Assembly: GCA_043787975.1 (NCBI GenBank)
Contig: JAYVUK010000017.1
Span: 1 to 64,000 of the forward strand
Length of the DNA stretch: 64,000 nucleotides
Reading direction: 5' to 3'
Origin: JAPLDA01 sp043787975
GTDB taxonomy: Bacteria; Bacteroidota; Bacteroidia; AKYH767-A; 2013-40CM-41-45
Shown here in pieces: positions 8,788-16,579 of the stretch (positions are counted from its first letter, which is position 1; every line of letters starts with the position of its first letter). The translations under genes were made by a program, and so were the position numbers. A model generated the notes under the pieces. That model saw only the letters and a list, made by a program, of their open reading frames with translations. It searched no databases and was not told the origin of the DNA.

Positions 8788-9450
8788 ATGAAAAAGATAT
8801 TTGTTTTAATGAGTGTGTTATTTTTTGCTGCTTCTGCCCTGCATGCACAGGAAGAGCAAAAATTCCATTTTGGTTTGAAAGCAGTTCCATCCTTAGCTTG
8901 GATCACGACTGATACAAAGGGATTTGAATCAAGTGGCACCAAACTCGGTTTCAGTTATGGATTAATAACAGAGTTCAACTTTGCAAATCATTATGCTTTT
9001 GCAACCGGCATTGATATTACATATCGAGGTGGGAACTCCAGTTTACAGCTTAATGATTCAATGAAAGTGGAATCAAAATATAATCTTGAATACATTGAAA
9101 TACCCATCACACTAAAACTAAAGACAAAGGAAATCGGTTCCCTGACTTATTTTCTTCAATTTGGTGTTGCTCCCGGATTTAATATCCGTTCCAAAGCAGA
9201 CATTAAAACAACTTCTAAAATTGCAGGCAACACCGTAGTCACTTCAGAGGATAATGTGGATATTAAAGATGGAATCAATAACCTTAATGTGTCCATGATT
9301 ATCGGCGGAGGAATTGAATACACGCTTAGCGGAAGCACCGTGCTTCTTGCAGGAATTACATTTAACAATGGATTTCTTGATATTGTTGATGCAAGCAGCA
9401 TTAAAGCAAACAGCGATTATCTCGGATTAACCATTGGTGTATTGTTCTAA
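8788..9450 (+). CDS. Outer-membrane beta-barrel protein, PorT-like
   Basis: A 220-residue protein with a signal peptide (MKKIFVLMSVLFFAASALHAQ) and alternating-hydrophobicity strands that fit an eight-stranded barrel of the OMP_b-brl_2/PorT family. Examples are FHFGLKAVPSLAWI, YIEIPITLKLKTKEIG and FLQFGVAPGFNI, with a terminal strand YLGLTIGVLF ending in Phe. It is divergent from gldB with about 53 bp between. PorT proper belongs to the T9SS, but the barrel family is broad, so only the fold is safe. A hairpin follows the stop codon. Confidence 0.75.
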   Translation: MKKIFVLMSVLFFAASALHAQEEQKFHFGLKAVPSLAWITTDTKGFESSGTKLGFSYGLITEFNFANHYAFATGIDITYRGGNSSLQLNDSMKVESKYNLEYIEIPITLKLKTKEIGSLTYFLQFGVAPGFNIRSKADIKTTSKIAGNTVVTSEDNVDIKDGINNLNVSMIIGGGIEYTLSGSTVLLAGITFNNGFLDIVDASSIKANSDYLGLTIGVLF

Positions 9451-9473
9451 ACCGAAGCAAACATCTAACTTTG
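9442..9473 (+). promoter_or_regulatory. Bacteroidota-type promoter of nadE
   Basis: A -33 TTG (9442-9444), a 21-bp spacer and a -7 box TAACTTTG (9466-9473) match the Bacteroidota sigma factor consensus TTTG/TAnnTTTG. Transcription would start about 9480, inside the hairpin that follows the preceding gene, so promoter and terminator overlap. Confidence 0.55.
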
Positions 9474-9475
9474 CG

Positions 9476-9505
9476 CCCGTCCCGATAAACCAGGACGGGT
9501 TTTTT
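9476..9505 (+). terminator. Rho-independent terminator behind the barrel gene
   Basis: A 7-bp GC-rich stem CCCGTCC/GGACGGG with a 10-nt loop is followed by six T residues. It lies directly after the predicted nadE -7 box and 17 bp before nadE, so it may also sit partly in the nadE leader. Confidence 0.75.
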
Positions 9506-9522
9506 AATTCAGTCCGTTACAA

Positions 9523-11178
9523 ATGAAAATTGCCTTAGCACAACTCAATTACGTCATCGGTGATTTTGAAAAAAATGTTTTCAAGATCAAACAGGCAATT
9601 GAGCGGGCAAAAAAAGAAAAAGCTGATCTTGTTGTTTTTGCGGAGCTTGCTGTTTGCGGTTATCCTCCGTTGGATTTTCTTGACTTCAACGATTTCATTG
9701 ATTGCTGCAAAAGTGCACTGGATGAAATTGCAAAAGACTGTATCGGGATCGCTGCCATTGTCGGTTGTCCATCTGTAAATCCGGAAATTGAAGGAAAAAA
9801 TCTTTTCAATTCTTCTTATTTTCTTGCCGATGGAAAAATAAAAAGCATCGTACACAAAGCGTTGCTTCCGAATTACGATGTGTTTGATGAATACCGATAC
9901 TTCGAACCGGGGAAAAAATTTCATTGCATTGAAGTGAATGGAGTAAAAATTTCTCTCACCGTTTGTGAAGACTTATGGAATGTTGAAGATGATCCCATGT
10001 ATGTTTCCTGCCCGATGGATGAATTGATAAAAGAAAGTCCGCAACTGATCATCAACATTGCCGCTTCACCATTCGATTATGCTCATGCTGAAAATCGAAA
10101 AGCAATTCTGAAAAGAAATGCGTTGAAATATAATTTACCGTTGTTGTATGTGAATCATGTTGGCGCACAGACTGAATTAATTTTTGACGGCGGATCGTTG
10201 GTGATGAATGAAAAAGGAGAGGTGATTCATGAGATGAAATATTTTGAAGAAGACTTTTGGGGGTTTGAGTTTACAGTTCACGGTTTACAATTGAAGCCTG
10301 TGGCAACCGTAAACAGTAAACCGGAAACGGTAAACAGTAAATCGGAACGAATTCATGATGCTCTTGTGCTTGGCATCCGTGACTACTTTCTGAAGCAAAA
10401 TTTTTCGAAAGCGATTCTTGGTCTTTCGGGAGGAATTGATTCTGCTGTTGTGCTTTATCTCGCTGCTGAAGCACTTGGTTCAAAAAATGTAAAAGCAGTG
10501 CTGATGCCTTCTGCATTTTCATCAAAAGGATCGGTGGATGATTCAGTGATGCTTGCAAAAAATCTTGGTGTGGATTATGAAATTATTCCCATCGAAAAAA
10601 TTTACGAGGAATATCTTTCTTCGTTAAAAAATCAATTCAACAATTTACCATTCAGTGTCGCTGAAGAAAATATACAGGCTCGTGTGCGTGGAAATATCCT
10701 GATGGCACTGTCAAATAAGTTCGGATATATTTTATTGAACACATCCAACAAAAGCGAGCTCGCTGTCGGTTACGGAACACTGTATGGCGACATGGCGGGC
10801 GGATTATCCGTGATTGGTGATGTCTATAAAACAGAAGTGTACGAGTTAGCTTCATACATCAATCGAAAAAAAGAAATCATCCCTGAGAACATCATTACAA
10901 AAGCTCCTTCGGCTGAACTCCGACCGAATCAGAAAGACAGTGACTCACTGCCTGACTACAAGATTCTTGATCCGATTCTGTATCACTATATTGAACTTCG
11001 TAAAGGTCCGGATGAACTGATTGCAGCCGGATTTGATGAATTATTGGTACGAAGAGTTGTGAAGATGATCAATACCAGCGAATACAAGCGGTTTCAGACC
11101 CCACCCATTTTAAGAGTTTCACCGAAAGCATTCGGTATGGGAAGACGAATGCCAATCGTGGGGAAATATCTTTCGTAG
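9523..11178 (+). CDS. nadE: Glutamine-dependent NAD+ synthetase
   Basis: A two-domain enzyme of 551 residues making NAD+ from deamido-NAD+, ATP and glutamine. The N-terminal nitrilase-type glutaminase (about 1-255) has its Glu in FAELAVCGYPP, Lys in IVHKALLPNYD and Cys in LTVCEDLW. The C-terminal synthetase (about 276-551) has the PP-loop LGLSGGIDSA and TSNKSELAVGYGTLYGD. Between them lies a repeat-derived insert with TVNSKPE and TVNSKSE in tandem (residues 262-275). The gene has its own promoter at 9442-9473. NAD+ synthesis is essential in most bacteria, so the insert must be tolerated. Confidence 0.96.
   Translation: MKIALAQLNYVIGDFEKNVFKIKQAIERAKKEKADLVVFAELAVCGYPPLDFLDFNDFIDCCKSALDEIAKDCIGIAAIVGCPSVNPEIEGKNLFNSSYFLADGKIKSIVHKALLPNYDVFDEYRYFEPGKKFHCIEVNGVKISLTVCEDLWNVEDDPMYVSCPMDELIKESPQLIINIAASPFDYAHAENRKAILKRNALKYNLPLLYVNHVGAQTELIFDGGSLVMNEKGEVIHEMKYFEEDFWGFEFTVHGLQLKPVATVNSKPETVNSKSERIHDALVLGIRDYFLKQNFSKAILGLSGGIDSAVVLYLAAEALGSKNVKAVLMPSAFSSKGSVDDSVMLAKNLGVDYEIIPIEKIYEEYLSSLKNQFNNLPFSVAEENIQARVRGNILMALSNKFGYILLNTSNKSELAVGYGTLYGDMAGGLSVIGDVYKTEVYELASYINRKKEIIPENIITKAPSAELRPNQKDSDSLPDYKILDPILYHYIELRKGPDELIAAGFDELLVRRVVKMINTSEYKRFQTPPILRVSPKAFGMGRRMPIVGKYLS
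10270..10347 (+). repeat. Word repeat inserted in frame in the nadE linker
   Basis: A 21-bp unit (ACCGTAAACAGTAAACCGGA plus A) is repeated in tandem at 10306-10326 and 10327-10347. It is preceded by an inverted relative, TTTACAGTTCACGGTTTACA, at 10270-10289. Together they form an imperfect inverted repeat that stays open in the nadE frame and falls between the two enzyme domains. The words match the AACAGT/GTTGAC-rich repeat at 17979-18046. Confidence 0.75.
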
Positions 11179-11253
11179 ATTTGTTTCACTATTCTTTCCT
11201 TCCTTTACAGAACATATTTTTGTTCGTCATCATTTTAAAATAAAAACCACCAA

Positions 11254-12450
11254 TTGTTCACCCATAAAAAGAAAGCTGAGACATCTGTATTAATTGGTCT
11301 AATTCATCGCGATCAAACTGAAACGCAATTACGCGAATACATGGATGAGCTGGCCTTCCTTGCTGAAACAGCAGGAGCTGTTACCGTAAAGAGATTTGTT
11401 CAGCGGCTCGACCATCCTGATTCAAAAACATTTATCGGAAGCGGAAAATTAAACGAAGTAAAAGAATTTGTAAAGACCAACAGTGTTGATATCGTAATCT
11501 TCGATGACGAATTAAGCGGGTCGCAAATCCGCAACATCGAAAAAATTCTCGAATGCCGCGTACTTGACAGGAACAATCTCATCCTCGATATTTTTGCAAA
11601 ACGTGCGCGCAGTGCGCAAGCCAAAGCCCAGGTTGAACTGGCACAATACCAATATTTACTTCCACGCTTAACACGCATGTGGACTCACCTTGAAAAACAA
11701 CGTGGCGGAATCGGAATGCGCGGTCCGGGTGAATCAGAAATAGAAACAGACAGGCGTGTGATCCGTGATAAGTTAGCACGATTGAAAGAAAAATTGAGCG
11801 ACATTGAAAAGCAAAGCGTCACACAACGAAAGAGACGCGGAGATATGATTCGCGTAGCGTTGGTCGGTTACACCAATGTAGGGAAATCAACGATCATGAA
11901 CATGCTAAGCAAGAGTGATGTGTTTGCGGAAAATAAATTATTCGCAACGCTTGATACTACCGTGAGAAAGATCGTGTATGAAAACGTTCCGTTTCTTTTG
12001 TCGGATACAGTCGGATTCATCCGTAAGCTGCCACATGATTTAATTGAATCGTTCAAATCAACATTGGATGAAGTGCGCGAAGCGGATGTGCTTATTCATG
12101 TCGTTGACATTTCTCATCCGAATTTTGAAGACCAGATCAACGTAGTCAATCAAACGCTGGTTGATATTGGCGCAACAGACAAACCTACCTTGGTTGTGTT
12201 CAATAAGATTGACGCGTATCATTACATTCCGAAGGAAGAAGATGATCTGACTCCGGCAAAAAAGGAAAACATGTCACTGGAGGATTTGAAAAAATCATGG
12301 ATTTCAAAAATGGATACCACATGCATCTTCATTTCAGCAACCAACAGGATTAACATTGATGAGCTTCGGGAAAACCTCACTGCTAAAGTGAAAGAGCTTC
12401 ACTTCAAACGATATCCGAACTACCTTTCATCCGATCATTTATCACAATAA
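11254..12450 (+). CDS. hflX: GTPase HflX
   Basis: A ribosome-associated GTPase of 398 residues that splits or rescues 50S/70S ribosomes under stress. The N-terminal HflX domain (about 1-190) contains DRNNLILDIFAKRA and the glycine-rich loop GGIGMRGPGESEIE. The G domain has G1 GYTNVGKST, G3 DTVGFI and G4 NKID. Translation starts at a TTG (11254); no ATG precedes the conserved N-terminus. A possible -7 box TATTTTTG (11215-11222) lies about 30 bp upstream. A terminator hairpin follows. Confidence 0.95.
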   Translation: MFTHKKKAETSVLIGLIHRDQTETQLREYMDELAFLAETAGAVTVKRFVQRLDHPDSKTFIGSGKLNEVKEFVKTNSVDIVIFDDELSGSQIRNIEKILECRVLDRNNLILDIFAKRARSAQAKAQVELAQYQYLLPRLTRMWTHLEKQRGGIGMRGPGESEIETDRRVIRDKLARLKEKLSDIEKQSVTQRKRRGDMIRVALVGYTNVGKSTIMNMLSKSDVFAENKLFATLDTTVRKIVYENVPFLLSDTVGFIRKLPHDLIESFKSTLDEVREADVLIHVVDISHPNFEDQINVVNQTLVDIGATDKPTLVVFNKIDAYHYIPKEEDDLTPAKKENMSLEDLKKSWISKMDTTCIFISATNRINIDELRENLTAKVKELHFKRYPNYLSSDHLSQ

Positions 12451-12457
12451 AAAAAAT

Positions 12458-12482
12458 CTTCCTGGAATTCAGGAAGGTTTTT
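12458..12482 (+). terminator. Terminator after hflX, possibly bidirectional
   Basis: Stem CTTCCTG/CAGGAAG with a 5-nt loop is followed by TTTTT. On the other side it is flanked by a run of A residues, so it can also end leftward transcription from the convergent gene that stops at 12503. Confidence 0.8.
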
Positions 12483-12502
12483 AAAAAAGGTGAAAGAAAT
12501 TT

Positions 12503-13426
12503 TTATTTATTCACAGAGAATTTACCGGAAGACAGCTTGTTCGATTTTTCATCCAATAAATTATAGAAATAATTTCCGTTGCTTAATTGACTGATGTCAA
12601 TTTTTTCCGTTGTTGAATTCATTGCATGAATCAGAACTCTTTTTCCTGTAAGATCAATAATTTCAAAGGAAGTATGAATATTTTTTTTCAGATCAATATT
12701 CACTGTTAAGTCATTCATTGCCGGAACCGGGTAAACACGAATTGAATTAACAAGCTGAGAAATTTCATTTATACCGGTAGGGACTGTACCGGAGAACGTA
12801 AGACTATCAACAAATAATTTTGTACCCATGTGAGGACCACCAAGAGTAGGTGGGCCGGAATAAATGGTGATAAGAGCTGAATCCGGAAATATAAGTGATA
12901 AATAATTCAAATCGATTTGAAATTGAGTATACGTTGCAACAGCCGCAGATGCACTAAATACGCCATACGCTACTGTATCGCGGGACGTGCCATTGTTTTT
13001 AAAAAGTGTGACTGAAATTGAAGACACATCACCACCGGCAGGAGCGTATTGATACCAGCCTGTTAGTGTCTGATGACGCACCGTGTCAGGGGTTCCGCCA
13101 ATTATTTGTAACGTAGTCGTGTTTATCGTACCATTGGAAGCAGCACCCGGAATAGTAACAGATCCTAGGTATAGAAAAGGTGTTAATCGCATGGCAGAAG
13201 AACCATGATATACGGAAGAAGTTTCCTTTGTTACACTATGTTGAGGTCCTGTTACTAAGTTTACGGAGAAACTATCTGTAGTCTGCCAGTAGTCGGGTCT
13301 GTCGAAAGCTGTAAGACCTGTCCCGACCGTCGTCCAGTTTTCTAAATCACCGTTGGGAACAGTTTGCGCATTTGATTTTATCGCGAACGATAAAACAAGT
13401 AAGAGAAAGGGTATTAATTTTTTCAT
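12503..13426 (-). CDS. T9SS type A sorting-domain protein with carbohydrate-binding-like domain
   Basis: A secreted protein of about 307 residues. The signal peptide MKKLIPFLLLVLSFAIKSNAQ is followed by the jelly-roll-like opening PNGDLENWTTVG and DRPDYWQT, typical of Bacteroidota lectin-like modules. The last 80 residues (SIRVYPVPAMNDLTVNI to GKFSVNK) are a type A C-terminal sorting domain for type IX secretion. I start at 13426 rather than 13456 because the predicted -7 box overlaps the earlier ATG and the signal peptide begins at the later one. The ligand is unknown. Confidence 0.82.
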   Translation of the reverse strand: MKKLIPFLLLVLSFAIKSNAQTVPNGDLENWTTVGTGLTAFDRPDYWQTTDSFSVNLVTGPQHSVTKETSSVYHGSSAMRLTPFLYLGSVTIPGAASNGTINTTTLQIIGGTPDTVRHQTLTGWYQYAPAGGDVSSISVTLFKNNGTSRDTVAYGVFSASAAVATYTQFQIDLNYLSLIFPDSALITIYSGPPTLGGPHMGTKLFVDSLTFSGTVPTGINEISQLVNSIRVYPVPAMNDLTVNIDLKKNIHTSFEIIDLTGKRVLIHAMNSTTEKIDISQLSNGNYFYNLLDEKSNKLSSGKFSVNK

Positions 13427-13453
13427 GATGAATTTGTTTTGAGTTTTGGATTT

Positions 13454-13483
13454 CAAAAGTATTAAAATTCATCGATGAAACAA
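13454..13483 (-). promoter_or_regulatory. Promoter of the T9SS protein gene
   Basis: On the minus strand a -33 TTG (13483-13481), a 19-bp spacer and a -7 box TACTTTTG (13461-13454) give a very good Bacteroidota promoter. Transcription would start near 13447, leaving a leader of about 20 nt before the ATG at 13426. It excludes the upstream in-frame ATG at 13456. Confidence 0.65.
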
Positions 13484-13547
13484 TTAAGAGAAAATGAAAA
13501 AGCATCCCGTTTCCGGAATGCTTTGTAAATAGCATTCTACGAAAGAA

Positions 13548-15200
13548 TTAGCCTCCGATGATAACCTTCAATTTAGTACCCGGTTTCAGCTCATTTGAGT
13601 TTAGCTGATTGATGGCTTTGAGTTCTTCAACTGTAACGCCAACATAACGTTGAGCAATATTCCAAAGCGTATCGCCGGGTTGCACGATGTGGTAAACCAT
13701 TTTTGAATTTGTCAATCCGGTTTTTGAATCAGAAACAGAATCAACATTACCGGAAGGAACAATTGAATCAGAATTTTGATTTGATGCGACTGAAGCTGTC
13801 ACGGTGCTGTCTTCCTTCTTTGTAACAGGAGACGGAGTTAATTTACTAACTGGTGAAGCAACAGAAGCCGTTGTTTTCGCAGACGCTTTTTGTTCTACTT
13901 TTTGTTTAGTGGTTACCAAAACCATCAGCTTTTGTCCGGAATGAAGTTTCGTGCTTCTTAATTTATTCCAGCGCTTTAAATCCTTTGAAGAGCAACTGTA
14001 GCGATTTGCAATCGATGCGATGAGTTCCCCCTTTTTAACTGTGTGATATTTTTTTATCACTTTACTCACATACGTTGCAGGATCAAGAGCCGATCCGTTA
14101 TCCTCGGTAACCATAGCCGTCGGATCAGTATCCGATGACTTGAAAATATTTTCGATGTTAGCGAGGTAATTGTTGATTTTATTTGAAGGCAACCTCAATA
14201 CATACGATTCGTCTCCATCAGGAATAATTCCTTTTTTATAAATGGGATTCAGATAGCTGATCAGCTCAACAGGTAGATTCGTAGCATCAGCAACTTCACG
14301 CAAGGATATTTTCTGATCAACCATCACTGTATCGGCTTCGAAGTAACTGATGACCGGAGGAACCGCAGTAAGATTGTGTTCTGAAGGATAATTCATCAGG
14401 TATGTAACTGCGATAAAAGCCGGTACATATCCTCTTGTTTCTCTTGGTAAATATGGACTGATTTCCCAGAAAGTCGTCTTTCCTCCTGAACGTGCAATTG
14501 CCTTGTTTACATTTCCAGCTCCGCAGTTGTAAGCCGCAATCACCAAAAGCCAGTCATGGTATATGTCATACATGTTCTTGAAATACTGGCAGGCAGCAAG
14601 CGTTGCCTTTGCAGGATCTCTTCGTTCGTCAATGAATGAATTCACTTTCAGGTTGTAGAGTTTTCCGGTTGCAAGCATAAACTGCCACAAGCCCGTTGCT
14701 CCAACACGTGAAACAGCCGTTGGATTCAACGCTGATTCAACAATTGAAAGGTATTTGAATTCAAGAGGAAGTCCTTGCTGATCAAGAATCTGTTCGTATA
14801 ACGGGAAATACAAATTCGATAATCCCATCACACGCTCCGTCAATGCGCGTTTTCTTAAGGCATACATATCTATGTATTGCTTTACCTCGGAATTGTATGT
14901 AAGAGGAATAGGTGTCTGAATCTTTTGAATTCGCTTCCTGTAAATATCATCGGCATACGTGGGCACCTCATTAGCCTGAAAATTAGTGTTGGGCTGATTT
15001 CCGGCTGCCGCAAAGTTTATTCGCTGAATGTAACTCAGGGTTGCCAGGCTATCCAACATGGAAGAAATGGGATCGTCATTCGACACGATAGAGGTTGGGG
15101 AATCTTCCTGCCCTGATTGTGCTTTTACGCCTCCTATTGTAGAACACATCAATGCCATGAGCAAAGCTGTGTTTCTGATATATGTCAACACTATTTTCAT
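13548..15200 (-). CDS. MltD-like lytic transglycosylase with two LysM domains
   Basis: A periplasmic murein hydrolase of 550 residues. It has a signal peptide (cleavage after GGVKA), an SLT domain at about 130-280 with the catalytic glutamate in SIVESALNP followed by GATGLWQFM, and a long Ser/Thr/Lys-rich linker. Two LysM domains follow, at about 385-430 (YHTVKKGELIASIANRYS) and about 500-548 (YHIVQPGDTLWNIAQRYV). The order SLT-LysM-LysM is that of MltD, which cleaves glycan strands with formation of 1,6-anhydro-MurNAc. A possible -7 box TATATTTG lies at 15262-15255. Confidence 0.92.
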   Translation of the reverse strand: MKIVLTYIRNTALLMALMCSTIGGVKAQSGQEDSPTSIVSNDDPISSMLDSLATLSYIQRINFAAAGNQPNTNFQANEVPTYADDIYRKRIQKIQTPIPLTYNSEVKQYIDMYALRKRALTERVMGLSNLYFPLYEQILDQQGLPLEFKYLSIVESALNPTAVSRVGATGLWQFMLATGKLYNLKVNSFIDERRDPAKATLAACQYFKNMYDIYHDWLLVIAAYNCGAGNVNKAIARSGGKTTFWEISPYLPRETRGYVPAFIAVTYLMNYPSEHNLTAVPPVISYFEADTVMVDQKISLREVADATNLPVELISYLNPIYKKGIIPDGDESYVLRLPSNKINNYLANIENIFKSSDTDPTAMVTEDNGSALDPATYVSKVIKKYHTVKKGELIASIANRYSCSSKDLKRWNKLRSTKLHSGQKLMVLVTTKQKVEQKASAKTTASVASPVSKLTPSPVTKKEDSTVTASVASNQNSDSIVPSGNVDSVSDSKTGLTNSKMVYHIVQPGDTLWNIAQRYVGVTVEELKAINQLNSNELKPGTKLKVIIGG

Positions 15201-15687
15201 TTTTTTTCCTTATTACTATTTCAAATTCCTACATAGATTCGTTTTGAGTAACGGCAAATATAGAATATTAGTCTAATCCTTTGAAATATAACGATGAGGA
15301 GGTTGTGAAGTTATTCTAAACTCTCAACGTTCTTACATATCTGATGTTGACTTACTAACCCTTTTTTATATACCTCGTTTACCAGCTAAATAAATGCTTG
15401 ATAATTACAGGCAAAAAACAAAACTTCATCTAATCTCTAAATTTCTCCCTCCATTCACCCTGTTACGCAGGCTATTCATAAGGTGGTTTAATCCTTCCGC
15501 CTAATTAGTTGGACTTGCAGATAGCTGTTCGCTTATCATTGTAATGTGATTTGCTAATCATTCACGCTGCCGGACCTACCACGAACTGCAGCCGGCAATC
15601 ACACTCTCTCACACACCACATTTAATCATTTGCAATAGGAAGCTTATTTGCTTTCATGGAATTGAATTGTCTATCTAAAACGAATAT
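15201..15687. other. Long divergent intergenic region
   Basis: A 487-bp stretch between the leftward transglycosylase and the rightward small genes. Near its left edge is a leftward -7 box candidate (15255-15262, TATATTTG). The rest has several pyrimidine-rich and CACAC-rich stretches around 15600 but no tRNA, no strong hairpin and no convincing small gene that I can see. Confidence 0.4.
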
Positions 15688-15984
15688 ATGGAAACTGCAT
15701 TATTGAAATATTCATTGTCCGATGTCATCAAAAAATTGAGAGAGATCCTCGTAAAACAAGGCTTCCTCATTGAAAATTTTGATGAGCGAAATAAAGTTGT
15801 AATGGCTTATCGCGATGGAAACTGGTACCGCTCACCAAAACATATTTTGTTTGAATTATCGAGCATGGAAAGCCGTGTAACACGAATTGATATCACGGCT
15901 TCCATCGACAGCAGAAAGAAAAACAGGCAGGCAGAAGAAGTAGTGGAAGAAAAAATAGTATCCATTATTTATAACAATTTTTAA
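15688..15984 (+). CDS. Conserved-looking small protein of unknown function
   Basis: A 98-residue soluble protein beginning METALLKYSLSDVIKKLREIL. It has an amphipathic helix, a strand-rich centre (VVMAYRDGNWYRSP, HILFELSSMESRVTRIDITASI) and a charged C-terminal helix ending IVSIIYNNF. No family is recognised. Codon use and composition look like a real gene. The next gene starts 13 bp later on the same strand, so the two form a pair. Confidence 0.6.
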   Translation: METALLKYSLSDVIKKLREILVKQGFLIENFDERNKVVMAYRDGNWYRSPKHILFELSSMESRVTRIDITASIDSRKKNRQAEEVVEEKIVSIIYNNF

Positions 15985-15997
15985 CCATCATGACAAC

Positions 15998-16258
15998 ATG
16001 AATTTTGAAGACATTGTTCCCCATCTTAATAAAATAGCCACGCTTTATTTGAAAAATAATAAACGAAAAGTAGGTTGGCTGTTCTCTGATCCTGACGAAA
16101 GAAAGTCAGAGAAACAGTTAGGTGAAATCTATTTTGTATGCGTACAGAAAGGAAAAAAATTAACCGATGCGATCGAGAAAAACGACATCAAGCGTTTACG
16201 CGAAGACCATGAAAGAATCCAACTGAAAGAAATCATACGGATACGATCATCGAAATAG
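15998..16258 (+). CDS. Small protein of unknown function, paired with the previous gene
   Basis: An 86-residue protein beginning MNFEDIVPHLNKIATLYLKNN, basic at the ends, with a short strand segment GEIYFVCVQKGKKL and a C-terminal charged helix followed by LKEIIRIRSSK. The strand pattern near the N-terminus (KRKVGWLFSDPDE) is mildly reminiscent of small SH3-like folds, but I cannot name a family. It converges on tatA with 20 bp between the stops. Confidence 0.55.
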   Translation: MNFEDIVPHLNKIATLYLKNNKRKVGWLFSDPDERKSEKQLGEIYFVCVQKGKKLTDAIEKNDIKRLREDHERIQLKEIIRIRSSK

Positions 16259-16278
16259 AAAATCAAAAAGAAGAGAAT

Positions 16279-16464
16279 TTATTTTTTCTCTTCTTCTTTT
16301 TTATCGTCTACGCCATCTTTGGCATCTTTGAATTCCTTCATTCCTTTTCCTAAGCCGCGCATAAGTTCAGGGATTTTCTTTCCTCCAAACATTAAGAGAA
16401 CAAGGATACCAATAATAAGAACTTCCTGTCCACCAAGAATTCCTAAGAAGATTGATTGTAACAT
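16279..16464 (-). CDS. tatA: Sec-independent translocase subunit TatA/E
   Basis: A 61-residue TatA-type protein: a short N-terminal transmembrane helix (SIFLGILGGQEVLIIGILVLLM), the hinge FGGKKIPELMRGLG, then an amphipathic helix and a Lys/Glu tail. It would polymerise into the channel of the twin-arginine pathway for folded proteins. I start at 16464 (MLQSIFLG); the longer frame to 16503 adds a basic stretch not found in the family. No tatC is in the window. A -7 box candidate TACATTTG lies at 16519-16512. Confidence 0.88.
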   Translation of the reverse strand: MLQSIFLGILGGQEVLIIGILVLLMFGGKKIPELMRGLGKGMKEFKDAKDGVDDKKEEEKK

Positions 16465-16511
16465 GATTGATTTTAATTTATGCTGCCAATGAATTTGGAG
16501 CAATGAGAGCC

Positions 16512-16519
16512 CAAATGTA
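16512..16519 (-). promoter_or_regulatory. Possible -7 box of tatA
   Basis: TACATTTG on the minus strand matches TAnnTTTG and lies 48 bp upstream of the preferred tatA start. No clear -33 TTG is seen at the usual distance. Confidence 0.35.
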
Positions 16520-16579
16520 GATATTTGAAAACCGATTATGAAATACTATTGATGGACAGGAAAGAAACTCAGACTTCGT

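Noticed and set aside
8735..8890. N-terminal extension of GldB up to an ATG at 8890
   Set aside because: It would bury the lipoprotein signal and overlap the divergent barrel gene; GTG 8734 gives a normal lipoprotein.
15400..15650. Possible small RNA in the long gap before 15688
   Set aside because: Only weak pairings such as GCCGG/CCGGC are seen; no terminator or promoter frames them.
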